This document shows, piece by piece, positions 25,795 to 33,979 of a DNA stretch of 47,705 nucleotides; positions within the stretch are counted from its first letter, which is position 1, and every line of letters starts with the position of its first letter. The position numbers and the translations under genes were made by a program. Origin of the DNA: Candidatus Dadabacteria bacterium (GTDB lineage: Bacteria; Desulfobacterota_D; UBA1144; Nemesobacterales; Nemesobacteraceae); assembly GCA_022826905.1 (NCBI GenBank), contig JAJDUA010000056.1:1-47705 (forward strand). Direction: 5' to 3'. Below the pieces are notes generated by a model, which was not told the DNA's origin, did no database searches, and saw nothing but the letters and a program-made list of their open reading frames with translations.

Positions 25795-27288
25795 TCAGTC
25801 AGTGTTAAAACCCCGTACGGGAAGAGCTCTTCCGAACCTTTTAAGCTTCTTAATAGCCTTTACTTCGATTTGTCTTATCCTCTCGCGGGTAACATTCAGT
25901 TTTTTCCCTATTTCTTCAAGGGTATATTCCTTGTCTTCGTCTATGCCAAAACGCATTTTAACTACTCCTTCCTCCCCGTTGCTGAGGTTGGTGCAGAGTG
26001 CATTGCGCATGATCCGGTTCAACTCTTTGGTTTCGAGCATTTCAAGCGGGGAACTGGAAGACGGGTCCGAGATAATATCCATAAGCCTGCAGTCATCCTC
26101 GCCAATCGGTGACTCCAGAGAAATCGGGTCGCGCGACACCTTCATGATCTTCAAGACCTTATCAAGAGGTAGGTCCATTGCCTCGGCTATCTCTTCCGGT
26201 CTGGGTTCCCTTCCTAATCCCTGCATCAGGGATCTCGAAACTTTGTTTAGCCTGTTTATATTTTCGGTCATGTGAACAGGAATTCTTATAAGACTTCCCT
26301 GATCTGCTATTGCGCGAGTAATTGCCTGTTTTATCCACCAAGTTGCACAGGTTGAAAATTTGTATCCCATCCCATGTTCAAACTTCTCAACCGCTTTCAT
26401 CAACCCCATATTGCCTTCTTGAACCAGATCGAGAAACGGCAGTCCTCTGTTAACGTATTTTCTCGCTATACTGACTACCAGTCTAAGGTTGCACTCGATA
26501 AGTGTTTTTCTAGCTTTCTTTGTAGCCTTCTTTGCTTTTTCAAACCTTCTAAGCACCTTTTTAAGAGAAGCGATTTCTTCCTCGGAATATTCAGATATTG
26601 AACCATTGCCAATCGCATCGTCTGAGCCATTCACCATACAGTCACAATTTCCGCCCTCGACCCTGTCCACATATTCGACGGCCAGATTGTATATCCTACT
26701 GGCCTGCGTAGAGGAAAAATCGATTTCGTCAAGAAGTTCTACGGTCCGCTCGTTGTTCTTTCTGATTTGTTTAGAAATCTTCGCTCTTTCGCTATCCGAA
26801 AGCTTTGGTGTGTCGAGTTTTCTTCTCAGTTCTTCGGTCTCAGCAAAAAGTTCTTTGATTGGAAGAAAGTTCTTCGCGGAATTTCTATATGTTTGGCCGT
26901 CAGCGGAGGATTCTATCTGTTCGTCTTGATAGGAATTCTCGCCCGCACCGAGCACCCCCTCCTTTATCTCTTCTTCGAGTTTAAGAACCTTTTTCATCAT
27001 GAAGGGGTTCTCTATTATCATTCTTGCGATTATTTTTTTACCTTTTTCAATTTGTCTTGCTATCTCAACCTCTTCCTCCTTGGAAAGAAGGGAGTGCTGC
27101 GCAATAGCGAGAATATACGATCTTATAGGGTCTTGATCGGAATCGTGACTCTTTACGTGTTTGAGCTTGTCTTCCGCTCGAGAATCAGACGGGGTACCTT
27201 GGAAACCCTGTACGGACTCGGAGAATTCGCCTTCGTCCTGTCCGTCGATTTCGTTTCCCAACCCGTTAGTCTTGTCGGTCGGATTCAA
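25795..27288 (-). CDS. rpoD: Primary sigma factor (RpoD)
   Basis: The main sigma-70 factor directs RNA polymerase to housekeeping promoters. The 497-residue protein has region 1.2 (DPIRSYILAIAQHSLLSKEEEVEIA), a non-conserved middle, region 2 with the near-invariant GYKFSTCATWWIKQAITRAI, regions 3.0-3.2 and region 4.2 with EEIGKKLNVTRERIRQIEVKA. The start is TTG, overlapping the dnaG stop (TTGA), with AGAGGA 8 nt upstream, so translation is coupled. The acidic start (1-45) replaces a full region 1.1. It is third in rpsU-dnaG-rpoD. Confidence 0.97.
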   Translation of the reverse strand: MNPTDKTNGLGNEIDGQDEGEFSESVQGFQGTPSDSRAEDKLKHVKSHDSDQDPIRSYILAIAQHSLLSKEEEVEIARQIEKGKKIIARMIIENPFMMKKVLKLEEEIKEGVLGAGENSYQDEQIESSADGQTYRNSAKNFLPIKELFAETEELRRKLDTPKLSDSERAKISKQIRKNNERTVELLDEIDFSSTQASRIYNLAVEYVDRVEGGNCDCMVNGSDDAIGNGSISEYSEEEIASLKKVLRRFEKAKKATKKARKTLIECNLRLVVSIARKYVNRGLPFLDLVQEGNMGLMKAVEKFEHGMGYKFSTCATWWIKQAITRAIADQGSLIRIPVHMTENINRLNKVSRSLMQGLGREPRPEEIAEAMDLPLDKVLKIMKVSRDPISLESPIGEDDCRLMDIISDPSSSSPLEMLETKELNRIMRNALCTNLSNGEEGVVKMRFGIDEDKEYTLEEIGKKLNVTRERIRQIEVKAIKKLKRFGRALPVRGFNTD

Positions 27289-29078
27289 CTTGCAGTTCCT
27301 CTTATGGTCTTTTCCATACTCACCAGATCCCTGTATTGCTCAACAAGTTTTCTTTCAAGAGTTTTATCCGAAGAATCACGCTGCTTACGGATTCTCTCTA
27401 TTACTTCATTACGCTTAAAAGCTATATTTCTAAGTTCAAGCTCCTTCACGCAGTCATTTAATATTTTCTCCGAAGTCATTTCGTCTATCAAATCATCCGA
27501 AGAAAAAACTAACTCGCTCAGCAGTTGCTGCATCTCGATTTTCTCAAAAGAACTCATCAGGGAGGAAACTTCAGTAAACTCCCCTTCACCCACACGTTTG
27601 AGAATAACCTTTAATTCGCCATTTTCAAAATTCCTACTGATATTTTCAACCTTTTCGGCACTCATCAGGTGGGGAAATTTAAGTAGTATCCTCACAATTT
27701 CTCTCTCATGAATGTTTTTTTTCGGAATCAAGGTCGTCGGCGCAAGCGACCCGCGGTTTCTCTCTGGATTCGAGGTCTTTACCAGCGAGAGAAACTCAGA
27801 CTCCCTTATCCCGAAGATCCCTGTTGCCTTGGAAACGGCTTCAGCCCTCCGGACCGGGTCTTTTATTTTTGAAACCAAGTCCACAAGAAATTTTATCGAC
27901 TCTCCGGAAGACATTTTCTTTTCCCTGTACCTTGCGAAAGTGTCGTCAATAATAAAATCTGAGACATCAACGGGGGCCGCGATCAGTTCGGTGAAACTAT
28001 CAGGTCCGTGCTCCTCCAGATAATCATCGGGATCGAGGCCATCGGGAATACGGCAAATACTTGAAGAAATCCCCTGCTCAAGAAGAATCTCTCCGGCCCG
28101 GACGGCGGAACGTATCCCAGCGGCATCGCCGTCGTAGACAATCACCACCTCTTCACAGAAACGTCGCAGAATCCTGGCGTGCTCATTCGTAAAGGCCGTT
28201 CCCAAGGTGGCGACTACGTTGCGTATTCCATTTGCGTAGAGCTTTATGAAGTCCATGTAGCCCTCAACCAGAACGGCTTTTCGTTCTCTTCCGATCTCGT
28301 ATCTGGAGTGGTAAAGTCCGTAAAGAACACTCTTTTTGTCGAAAACAGGAGATTCAGGGGAATTCATATATTTCGGCTGTTTAGATTCGCCTTCGCTCAG
28401 AGTTCTGCCGCCAAAACCGCAAATTCGCCCTGTTATCTCGCTTATGGGAAAAATAATTCTGTTTCGAAACCGGTCGTAGTGCCCGCTTCCACCCTCCTTC
28501 GCAATGACAAGGCCAAGTTCTTCAAGTTCCCCGATGCGAATATTGTTTCTGGAAGCGAATTTCACCAGGGAATCCCAGCTGTCGTGGGCAAAGCCGAGGT
28601 TGAATTCCTTGATTATCTCTGGACTAATTCCCCTTGATTCAAGGTACCGCCTGGCTTGGGCAGAGTTTTTTCTCGAGGCTATGAGGTTCTGGCTGAAAAA
28701 CGAACAGACAAGGCCATTTACCTCAAAGAATCTCCCCGCGGCCGCCTCTTTTTTTCTCGCGCTCTTTGTGCGTGGACTCCTAGACGGAAGCCTTACTCCT
28801 GCCTTTCGCGCAAGCTCTTTTAAGGCTTCGGGAAAACTTACGTTGCTGTACCTCATGAGGAAGCCGAACATGTCCCCTCCGGCTCCGCAACTGAAGCAGT
28901 GGAAAAAACCCTTCTCATCATTTACGTGCATGGAAGGGTTGTTGTCATCGTGGAACGGGCAAAGCCCGATATGGTTTTTCCCGGATTTCTTAAGGGAGAC
29001 GAAGCCCTGTATAACGTCCACTATGCTAAGTCTTGCCTTTATATCCGCTATCGCTGATTTGGAAGAGGAATCTCTCAT
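27285..29078 (-). CDS. dnaG: DNA primase
   Basis: DnaG makes RNA primers for replication forks. The protein has 597 residues. The N-terminal zinc-binding domain is intact (C40, H43, C61, C64 in CPFHDDNNPSMH and HCFSCGAGGD). The catalytic core shows FRNRIIFPI, LVEGYMD and IVYDGDAAG of the TOPRIM fold. The C-terminal DnaB-binding domain starts after about 440. It lies between rpsU and rpoD and its stop overlaps the rpoD start. Confidence 0.97.
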   Translation of the reverse strand: MRDSSSKSAIADIKARLSIVDVIQGFVSLKKSGKNHIGLCPFHDDNNPSMHVNDEKGFFHCFSCGAGGDMFGFLMRYSNVSFPEALKELARKAGVRLPSRSPRTKSARKKEAAAGRFFEVNGLVCSFFSQNLIASRKNSAQARRYLESRGISPEIIKEFNLGFAHDSWDSLVKFASRNNIRIGELEELGLVIAKEGGSGHYDRFRNRIIFPISEITGRICGFGGRTLSEGESKQPKYMNSPESPVFDKKSVLYGLYHSRYEIGRERKAVLVEGYMDFIKLYANGIRNVVATLGTAFTNEHARILRRFCEEVVIVYDGDAAGIRSAVRAGEILLEQGISSSICRIPDGLDPDDYLEEHGPDSFTELIAAPVDVSDFIIDDTFARYREKKMSSGESIKFLVDLVSKIKDPVRRAEAVSKATGIFGIRESEFLSLVKTSNPERNRGSLAPTTLIPKKNIHEREIVRILLKFPHLMSAEKVENISRNFENGELKVILKRVGEGEFTEVSSLMSSFEKIEMQQLLSELVFSSDDLIDEMTSEKILNDCVKELELRNIAFKRNEVIERIRKQRDSSDKTLERKLVEQYRDLVSMEKTIRGTAS

Positions 29079-29143
29079 TCAAAGCGATTTAATCGGGGGG
29101 CTCCAGAAATAAGTTCTGGCGAAAACCGCCAAGCCAGAAAGAC

Positions 29144-29332
29144 TTACCTTCTCTTTCTGCTTGAACTGCGCTTTTTGGCGGCGAACAGCTTCTTTTTTTT
29201 CTTTTCGCTCGGTTTTTCGTAGTATTCTCTCTTCCTTACTTCAGAAAGAACCCCACCCTTCTCAACCTGTTTCTTAAACCTTTTTAAGGCGCTGTCAATA
29301 CTTTCGCTGCTACCTACTGTTATTCCTGGCAA
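29144..29332 (-). CDS. rpsU: 30S ribosomal protein S21
   Basis: S21 is a small, late-assembled protein near the Shine-Dalgarno binding site of the 30S subunit. The 62-residue sequence fits the family: [19 protein letters not shown], then [21 protein letters not shown] and a Lys/Arg-rich end. The start is TTG 29332, with GGAGG about 10 nt upstream; no ATG fits. It begins the classic rpsU-dnaG-rpoD macromolecular synthesis operon, 65 bp ahead of dnaG. Confidence 0.93.
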   Translation of the reverse strand: MPGITVGSSESIDSALKRFKKQVEKGGVLSEVRKREYYEKPSEKKKKKLFAAKKRSSSRKRR

Positions 29333-29423
29333 AAAATCAAGACCTCCATCCTGACGGGAGTAAGAACTCTAAAGAATAAAAAAAAGATTGTCAAATCACC
29401 TGCCGGCCAGCCTCTCCCGCCGA

Positions 29424-29612
29424 CTATTTTGATTGTTTGTCCAGAAGCGGGAATTTTCCGACCATCTCCCGGTTCTTTCTTATTTCTTCTTCAATTCTGT
29501 CAACGTTTCGTTTCTCGAATTCATGGTCGTAAGGCTCCTGGAAAACTCTCTGCTCTTCTAATCTCCGGCTCCAAGAATCCCGCCTGTTTCTGATTTCATC
29601 TACAAGTCCCAT
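29424..29612 (-). CDS. Small conserved-looking protein, unknown
   Basis: A 62-residue, highly charged, probably helical protein (VDEIRNRRDSWSRRLEEQRV, then EKRNVDRIEEEIRKNREM) with no cysteine and no membrane segment. It has a strong ribosome-binding site (AGAGGA, 5 nt before ATG 29612), which argues that it is real. It lies between the deacetylase and rpsU on the same strand. A charged coiled-coil like this may bind nucleic acid or another protein; its function is unknown. Confidence 0.6.
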   Translation of the reverse strand: MGLVDEIRNRRDSWSRRLEEQRVFQEPYDHEFEKRNVDRIEEEIRKNREMVGKFPLLDKQSK

Positions 29613-29648
29613 GATAATCCTCTTTCAGGTAATTTCCCCGCAACCATT

Positions 29649-30539
29649 TCAGTTCAAAGTGGCCGCCGATATTTTTATAAATTCAACCTTCTTCTCAATC
29701 TTGGGCAGATACTCCGTGAGAGCGTCTATCGTCTGCGGATAAGGATGGCCTATACCCACCGCTATACCGTTTTTCTCAGCGATCCTTACCAAGTGGTCAA
29801 GCTGTTCCATAGTATACTCCTTGCCCTGCTCGCTCTGGTCAATAAAAACATCCCTTTTAAGCGTCTTTACTCCAAACCGCCTCGCTACGCTGTATCCACG
29901 AGAGTTTGGAGTCGTAAGGCTGTCAACAAAATAAAGATCCCTATCCTTCAGTTCCCGCATTACCATTCTTACCGGCTCTTCATTCTCCATGAACTTAGAG
30001 CCCATATGATTGTTAACTCCGACTATGTTGGGGACGGCCATGATGTTTCTTCTGAGCTCTTCCCTCATCTGATCCATCGAGAACCCAAGCAGCAAAACTC
30101 CTTCTCCAGCGTCATCGGACGTATAACCGGAGGAATACTTGGGTTCCATGGGGAGGTGGAGAATCACGTCCTTTCCCCCGCGGTAAGCAGAACGCGCAGC
30201 GTACAGGGAATGGGGAAGATGCGGAAGCACGGCTAAGTTAAGCGGCTGCTTGATCCTGAGGAGCCTGTCAACAGATTCTCTGTCCTGGCCCAGATCATCT
30301 ATTATGAGGACAACTGCTGGACGCCGGGGCTTTTCCTCCGCAATCTTGTCCGCCGCAGTAGGCGTAGCCTCCCGGGGTGACCATCCGTCAAAAAATCTTT
30401 CGATATGCTTGAGACCGAAAATCGAAAAGACAAAAAAGAAAATTAGGACCAGAACCGCGTGGGTAAGTCTCGTCGTGCGTTTTTTATCGCCGGTTTTTGC
30501 CGTAGACTGTCTTTTTCTTGTTCGCTTCTTCTGACTCAA
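29649..30539 (-). CDS. Divergent polysaccharide deacetylase family protein
   Basis: A 296-residue protein with a very basic start, one membrane anchor (about residues 27-45) and a large domain matching the divergent polysaccharide deacetylase (DUF610/YibQ) family: VVLIIDDLGQD, LNLAVLPHLPHS, VILHLPMEPK and VNNHMGSKFM. The DD and the later HMG are likely metal-site residues. It probably works on cell-wall glycans at the periplasmic face. TTG 30539 is used (GAGGAG about 9 nt upstream). It is 13 nt after ctpA. Confidence 0.88.
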   Translation of the reverse strand: MSQKKRTRKRQSTAKTGDKKRTTRLTHAVLVLIFFFVFSIFGLKHIERFFDGWSPREATPTAADKIAEEKPRRPAVVLIIDDLGQDRESVDRLLRIKQPLNLAVLPHLPHSLYAARSAYRGGKDVILHLPMEPKYSSGYTSDDAGEGVLLLGFSMDQMREELRRNIMAVPNIVGVNNHMGSKFMENEEPVRMVMRELKDRDLYFVDSLTTPNSRGYSVARRFGVKTLKRDVFIDQSEQGKEYTMEQLDHLVRIAEKNGIAVGIGHPYPQTIDALTEYLPKIEKKVEFIKISAATLN

Positions 30540-30552
30540 ATCTCTTGTCTCC

Positions 30553-31692
30553 TCACATGCGTTTTACAGTTTTCAACGCCCTTGCAAGCTGCGGGTCCAA
30601 GGAAGCATCCTTGCCGCCACCTTCAACAAAAATATCAGGTTCTATGCCCTTGTCATCTATCAGGGTCCCCTTGGGGGTAAAAAGTCTCGCCGTGGTTATC
30701 TTCACTCCCGTTTCCCCCGAAAGTTCTATTACGGACTGAACTGAGCCCTTACCGAATGTTCTTGTACCGACTATCTTCGCCCTGCCGCTGTCTTTAAGTG
30801 CTCCGGCAAGAACTTCGGAAGCGCTGGCACTCCCCCGGTTTACGATTACGGCAACGTGATTGGTCGGTATCTCCATCCCCTCCCTAGCGAAATACTCCTT
30901 CGAAGTCAGTTCGGACCTTCCCTTCACGTTTAGGATAAGCCCTTTGTCCATGAACATGTCACTAAGCGCAAGCGCCTGTTCAAGCAATCCTCCAGGGTTG
31001 TTTCTGAGGTCAAGTACAAGTCCTCCGAGCTTTGCACCGTTTTCCTCTTCAAGCCCCCTGTAAGAACTGAGGAACTCATCCGCAGAATCCCTGTGAAACT
31101 GTGAGAGCTTTATATAACCTATATTTTTTTCAATCAACTTGGACTCGACGCTTCTAAGTCTCACTATCCGTCTTGTGATGGTGAACTTACGGGTTTCATC
31201 GGTTCCGTCTCTTCTGACAACGATATCAACTGTAGTTCCTTCTCTACCCCGTATGCGGTCCAGAGCGTCAACTATGTTGGTCTTCTCGGCACTTTCCCCG
31301 TCTATAGAGATGATCACGTCTCCCGATTTCACGCCGGCTTCCTGCGCAGGACTTCCTTCAATCGGAGATATAACGGTCAAAAACCCATCGCGCACCGTAA
31401 TCTCGACTCCTATGCCCTCAAACTCCCCCATAGTTCCTATCTCAAGGTTTCTCAGGTTCTCAGATGAAAGGTAAACCGAGTACGGATCAAGGGAATCGAA
31501 CATGCCTTTTATGGCGCTTCGAGTCAGTTGCTCGGATGAAACCTCTTCCACATAGTTTTTCTCTATCAGGTTCAGAGCCTTTGCGAAGTCGGAAAGGCCT
31601 CTGTATGTATCTTCTTTTGCGAGAAGTGGGGTTGAAAAAACAGAAGCCGGAATTAACGCGTATACTATGAAAAAAAAGCGGAACTTTGTCAT
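30553..31692 (-). CDS. ctpA: C-terminal processing peptidase (S41)
   Basis: A 379-residue periplasmic protease of the Prc/CtpA family. The N-terminal signal peptide (residues 1-25) precedes a cap helix, a PDZ domain (about 85-165, with EGIGVEI and AGVKSGDVIISIDG), and the S41 core. The serine is in GSASASE (likely S290) and the lysine is K315 in TFGKGSVQ, 25 residues apart as in Prc. Such proteases trim envelope proteins and control cell-wall hydrolases. It begins a long leftward unit including the deacetylase and rpsU. Confidence 0.95.
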   Translation of the reverse strand: MTKFRFFFIVYALIPASVFSTPLLAKEDTYRGLSDFAKALNLIEKNYVEEVSSEQLTRSAIKGMFDSLDPYSVYLSSENLRNLEIGTMGEFEGIGVEITVRDGFLTVISPIEGSPAQEAGVKSGDVIISIDGESAEKTNIVDALDRIRGREGTTVDIVVRRDGTDETRKFTITRRIVRLRSVESKLIEKNIGYIKLSQFHRDSADEFLSSYRGLEEENGAKLGGLVLDLRNNPGGLLEQALALSDMFMDKGLILNVKGRSELTSKEYFAREGMEIPTNHVAVIVNRGSASASEVLAGALKDSGRAKIVGTRTFGKGSVQSVIELSGETGVKITTARLFTPKGTLIDDKGIEPDIFVEGGGKDASLDPQLARALKTVKRM

Positions 31693-31760
31693 TGCGACCT
31701 ACGTTTCCTGTAGTTTACCTGAAAGGAATCTTTTTGGGACTAAGCAAGTAAAGTAGGGTT

Positions 31761-31785
31761 TTTCCCCTTGATGAAAAAGGGGAAA
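31761..31785. repeat. 9-bp inverted repeat between ctpA and the 72-residue gene
   Basis: TTTCCCCTT (31761-31769) pairs with AAGGGGAAA (31777-31785) across a 7-base loop. It sits in the divergent region between ctpA and the small membrane protein gene, so it cannot be a terminator for either. It could be a regulator-binding site. Confidence 0.4.
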
Positions 31786-31818
31786 TAAGATAGGTTTACG
31801 TTAGATCGGTTCACTTAT

Positions 31819-32037
31819 ATGTCCACACTTTTTACTGGAATAATATCAGGATTTGTCAAAAGCTGCGTTTCCGACCTTCCCGAAGCATCCCGGGAGTGGG
31901 TTCCGCTGAAAAGAGCCCTTTTTTACCTAGGGGCACTTCTCATCTACCCGGTTGCCCTGATCGTGGCAATGGTGGTAATTGCTACGGTCGTTCTGATCGC
32001 ATATCCCATTTCTTACATTTATCGGGCAGCGAACTGA
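31819..32037 (+). CDS. Unknown small membrane protein
   Basis: A 72-residue protein with a polar N-terminal half (SGFVKSCVSDLPEASREWVPLKR) and a strongly hydrophobic C-terminal half (residues 34-65), likely one long or two short membrane helices. It lies 40 bp ahead of uppS on the same strand and may share its mRNA. No ribosome-binding site is obvious, so translation is not assured. No known family is recognised. Confidence 0.5.
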   Translation: MSTLFTGIISGFVKSCVSDLPEASREWVPLKRALFYLGALLIYPVALIVAMVVIATVVLIAYPISYIYRAAN

Positions 32038-32077
32038 AACGACGGTTGTCAGCAAAGCTCTCAAACAGTGCCTCACA

Positions 32078-32818
32078 ATGCAGAAAAACCACAACATCCC
32101 CTCACCGGGTCCTATCCCCAGGCACGTTGTCATAATAATGGACGGCAACGGAAGATGGGCGCGACGAAAGAATCTTGACAGGCTGATCGGTCACAGGGAA
32201 GGAATAAAATCGGCAAGATCTGTGGTCCGTGCCGCGCGGGAGATCGGGATAGAATATGTAACTCTTTACGCGTTCTCCGCCCAGAACTGGAAGAGACCGG
32301 GGAAAGAAGTTCTCGCACTTATGGATCTTTTAAGGCAATACCTCTCAGATGAAGGGGAGAAGCTGCTTGCGCAGAACACCAGACTAAACGCGATCGGGGA
32401 TCTCTCGAACCTCCCCCAGGACATACGTGAACTCTTGGGGCGCGTGATGAAAATGACCGAACAATGCAACTCCCTGACGATAACCCTGGCTCTTAGCTAC
32501 GGGGGCAGGGAGGAGATAATCAACGCCGTCAACAGCATAATTGCGGAGGGAAAGAAAAAGCCGGTTTCCGAGGAGGATTTTCAGAAATATCTCTATACCT
32601 CCGGCCTGCCGGAACCGGACCTGCTCATAAGAACCGGGGGAGAAATGAGACTTTCGAACTTTCTGCTGTGGCAACTGGCCTATGCCGAAATATACGTCAC
32701 AAAGACACTGTGGCCGAATTTCAGAAAAAGGCATCTGCTAAAAGCCATAGCCAATTACCGCAACAGGGAAAGAAGATTCGGACTGACTGGAGAGCAGATA
32801 CGGGAGAAAGGGCGCTAG
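32078..32818 (+). CDS. uppS: Undecaprenyl diphosphate synthase
   Basis: UppS adds isopentenyl units to farnesyl diphosphate in cis to make the carrier lipid for peptidoglycan and O-antigen. The 246-residue protein has VVIIMDGNGRWARR (catalytic Asp and P-loop-like region), HREGIKSARSVVR, TLYAFSAQNWKRP and the RTGGEMRLSNFLLWQLAYAE signature. It heads uppS-dxr-rseP; the cdsA gene often found in between is missing here. The start ATG 32078 is plausible, with no strong ribosome-binding site. Confidence 0.96.
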   Translation: MQKNHNIPSPGPIPRHVVIIMDGNGRWARRKNLDRLIGHREGIKSARSVVRAAREIGIEYVTLYAFSAQNWKRPGKEVLALMDLLRQYLSDEGEKLLAQNTRLNAIGDLSNLPQDIRELLGRVMKMTEQCNSLTITLALSYGGREEIINAVNSIIAEGKKKPVSEEDFQKYLYTSGLPEPDLLIRTGGEMRLSNFLLWQLAYAEIYVTKTLWPNFRKRHLLKAIANYRNRERRFGLTGEQIREKGR

Positions 32819-32819
32819 A

Positions 32820-33977
32820 TTGAAGAAAATCTCCATACTCGGATCAACCGGCTCGATCGGGTCGCAGACGCTTGAGATAGTACGAAGATTCCCCGAGAGA
32901 TTCGAGGTGACAGGTCTATGTGCGGGGAAAAACATTGATCTTCTTGCGGAACAGATAGCGGAATTCGCTCCGAAGATCGTATCGGTTACCCGAAAAGAGG
33001 ACTCAGAACGACTCAGGGGAATTGCCGGCCCGAAAACACAGATACATTACGGAGACAAGGGGAATATCGCAGTTGCTACGGAAGGTGAGTGCGATCTGGT
33101 TATATCATCCATGGTGGGTTTCCCGGGGCTTCTGCCTACGCTGTCCGCAATACAGGCCGGAAGAAACATTGCGATAGCAAACAAAGAATCTCTTGTGGTT
33201 GCCGGAGGACTCCTTATTTCCGAGGCAAAAAACCAGGACGTTATCCTGCTTCCCGTGGACAGCGAGCATAGCGCCGTTTTCCAGACGCTTCTTGAAAAGG
33301 ACCGCGAATTTCTCAAACGAATCATTATAACGGCATCGGGCGGACCGTTTCGAAAAACCCCGAAAAAAGACATGGAGAAGGTTACTGTCGCCGACGCACT
33401 CTGCCATCCCACATGGAAGATGGGAGAGAAAATAACCATAGATTCGGCGACGCTGATGAACAAGGGATTTGAAATAATAGAGGCAAGGTGGTTTTTTGAC
33501 ATGCCTGCCGAAAAAATATCAATCTGGGTACATCCCCAGAGCATCGTGCATTCAATCCTTGAATATGTTGACGGCTCGTTCATAACCCATCTTTCCGCTT
33601 CTGACATGAAAATACCGATAGCCCAAGCACTCTCCTACCCCGAGAGACTCGACCTCGGACACCCCAAGGCCTCGCCGGAAGACCTTTCGGGTATCATGTT
33701 CGAGAAACTCGACACAGATAAATTCGAGGCCCCCGCGATGGCAATTGAATGTCTCAGAATGGGCGGCACTTATCCAACTGTGCTAAACGCCGCGAACGAA
33801 GTGGCAGTAACCGCGTTTCTTGATGAGAGGATCAGATTCACCGATATAATTCCGATAGTCAGGGAAACTCTCGAGCGTCACGACAAACTTGACTCGGGGT
33901 GTCTTGACAATATATTAGAGGCGGACAGGTGGTCGAGGAACACCGCCAGTTCTGTAATGGAGAACCTTCTTTCTTAG
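32820..33977 (+). CDS. dxr: 1-Deoxy-D-xylulose-5-phosphate reductoisomerase
   Basis: Dxr makes MEP in the non-mevalonate isoprenoid pathway that feeds UppS. The 385-residue protein has the NADPH site ILGSTGSIGSQTLEIV, NKESLVVAGG, the metal-site VDSEHSAVFQ, SATLMNKGFEIIEA and PQSIVHS. The start is TTG at 32820, one base after the uppS stop, with GGGAGAAAGGG upstream. Its stop is 2 bp before the rseP ATG, so uppS, dxr and rseP are coupled. Confidence 0.97.
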   Translation: MKKISILGSTGSIGSQTLEIVRRFPERFEVTGLCAGKNIDLLAEQIAEFAPKIVSVTRKEDSERLRGIAGPKTQIHYGDKGNIAVATEGECDLVISSMVGFPGLLPTLSAIQAGRNIAIANKESLVVAGGLLISEAKNQDVILLPVDSEHSAVFQTLLEKDREFLKRIIITASGGPFRKTPKKDMEKVTVADALCHPTWKMGEKITIDSATLMNKGFEIIEARWFFDMPAEKISIWVHPQSIVHSILEYVDGSFITHLSASDMKIPIAQALSYPERLDLGHPKASPEDLSGIMFEKLDTDKFEAPAMAIECLRMGGTYPTVLNAANEVAVTAFLDERIRFTDIIPIVRETLERHDKLDSGCLDNILEADRWSRNTASSVMENLLS

Positions 33978-33979
33978 TG

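Noticed and set aside
26767-27711. 314-codon + strand frame
   Set aside because: Antisense to rpoD and dnaG. Its hydrophobic translation is what the complement of charged coding sequence often gives.
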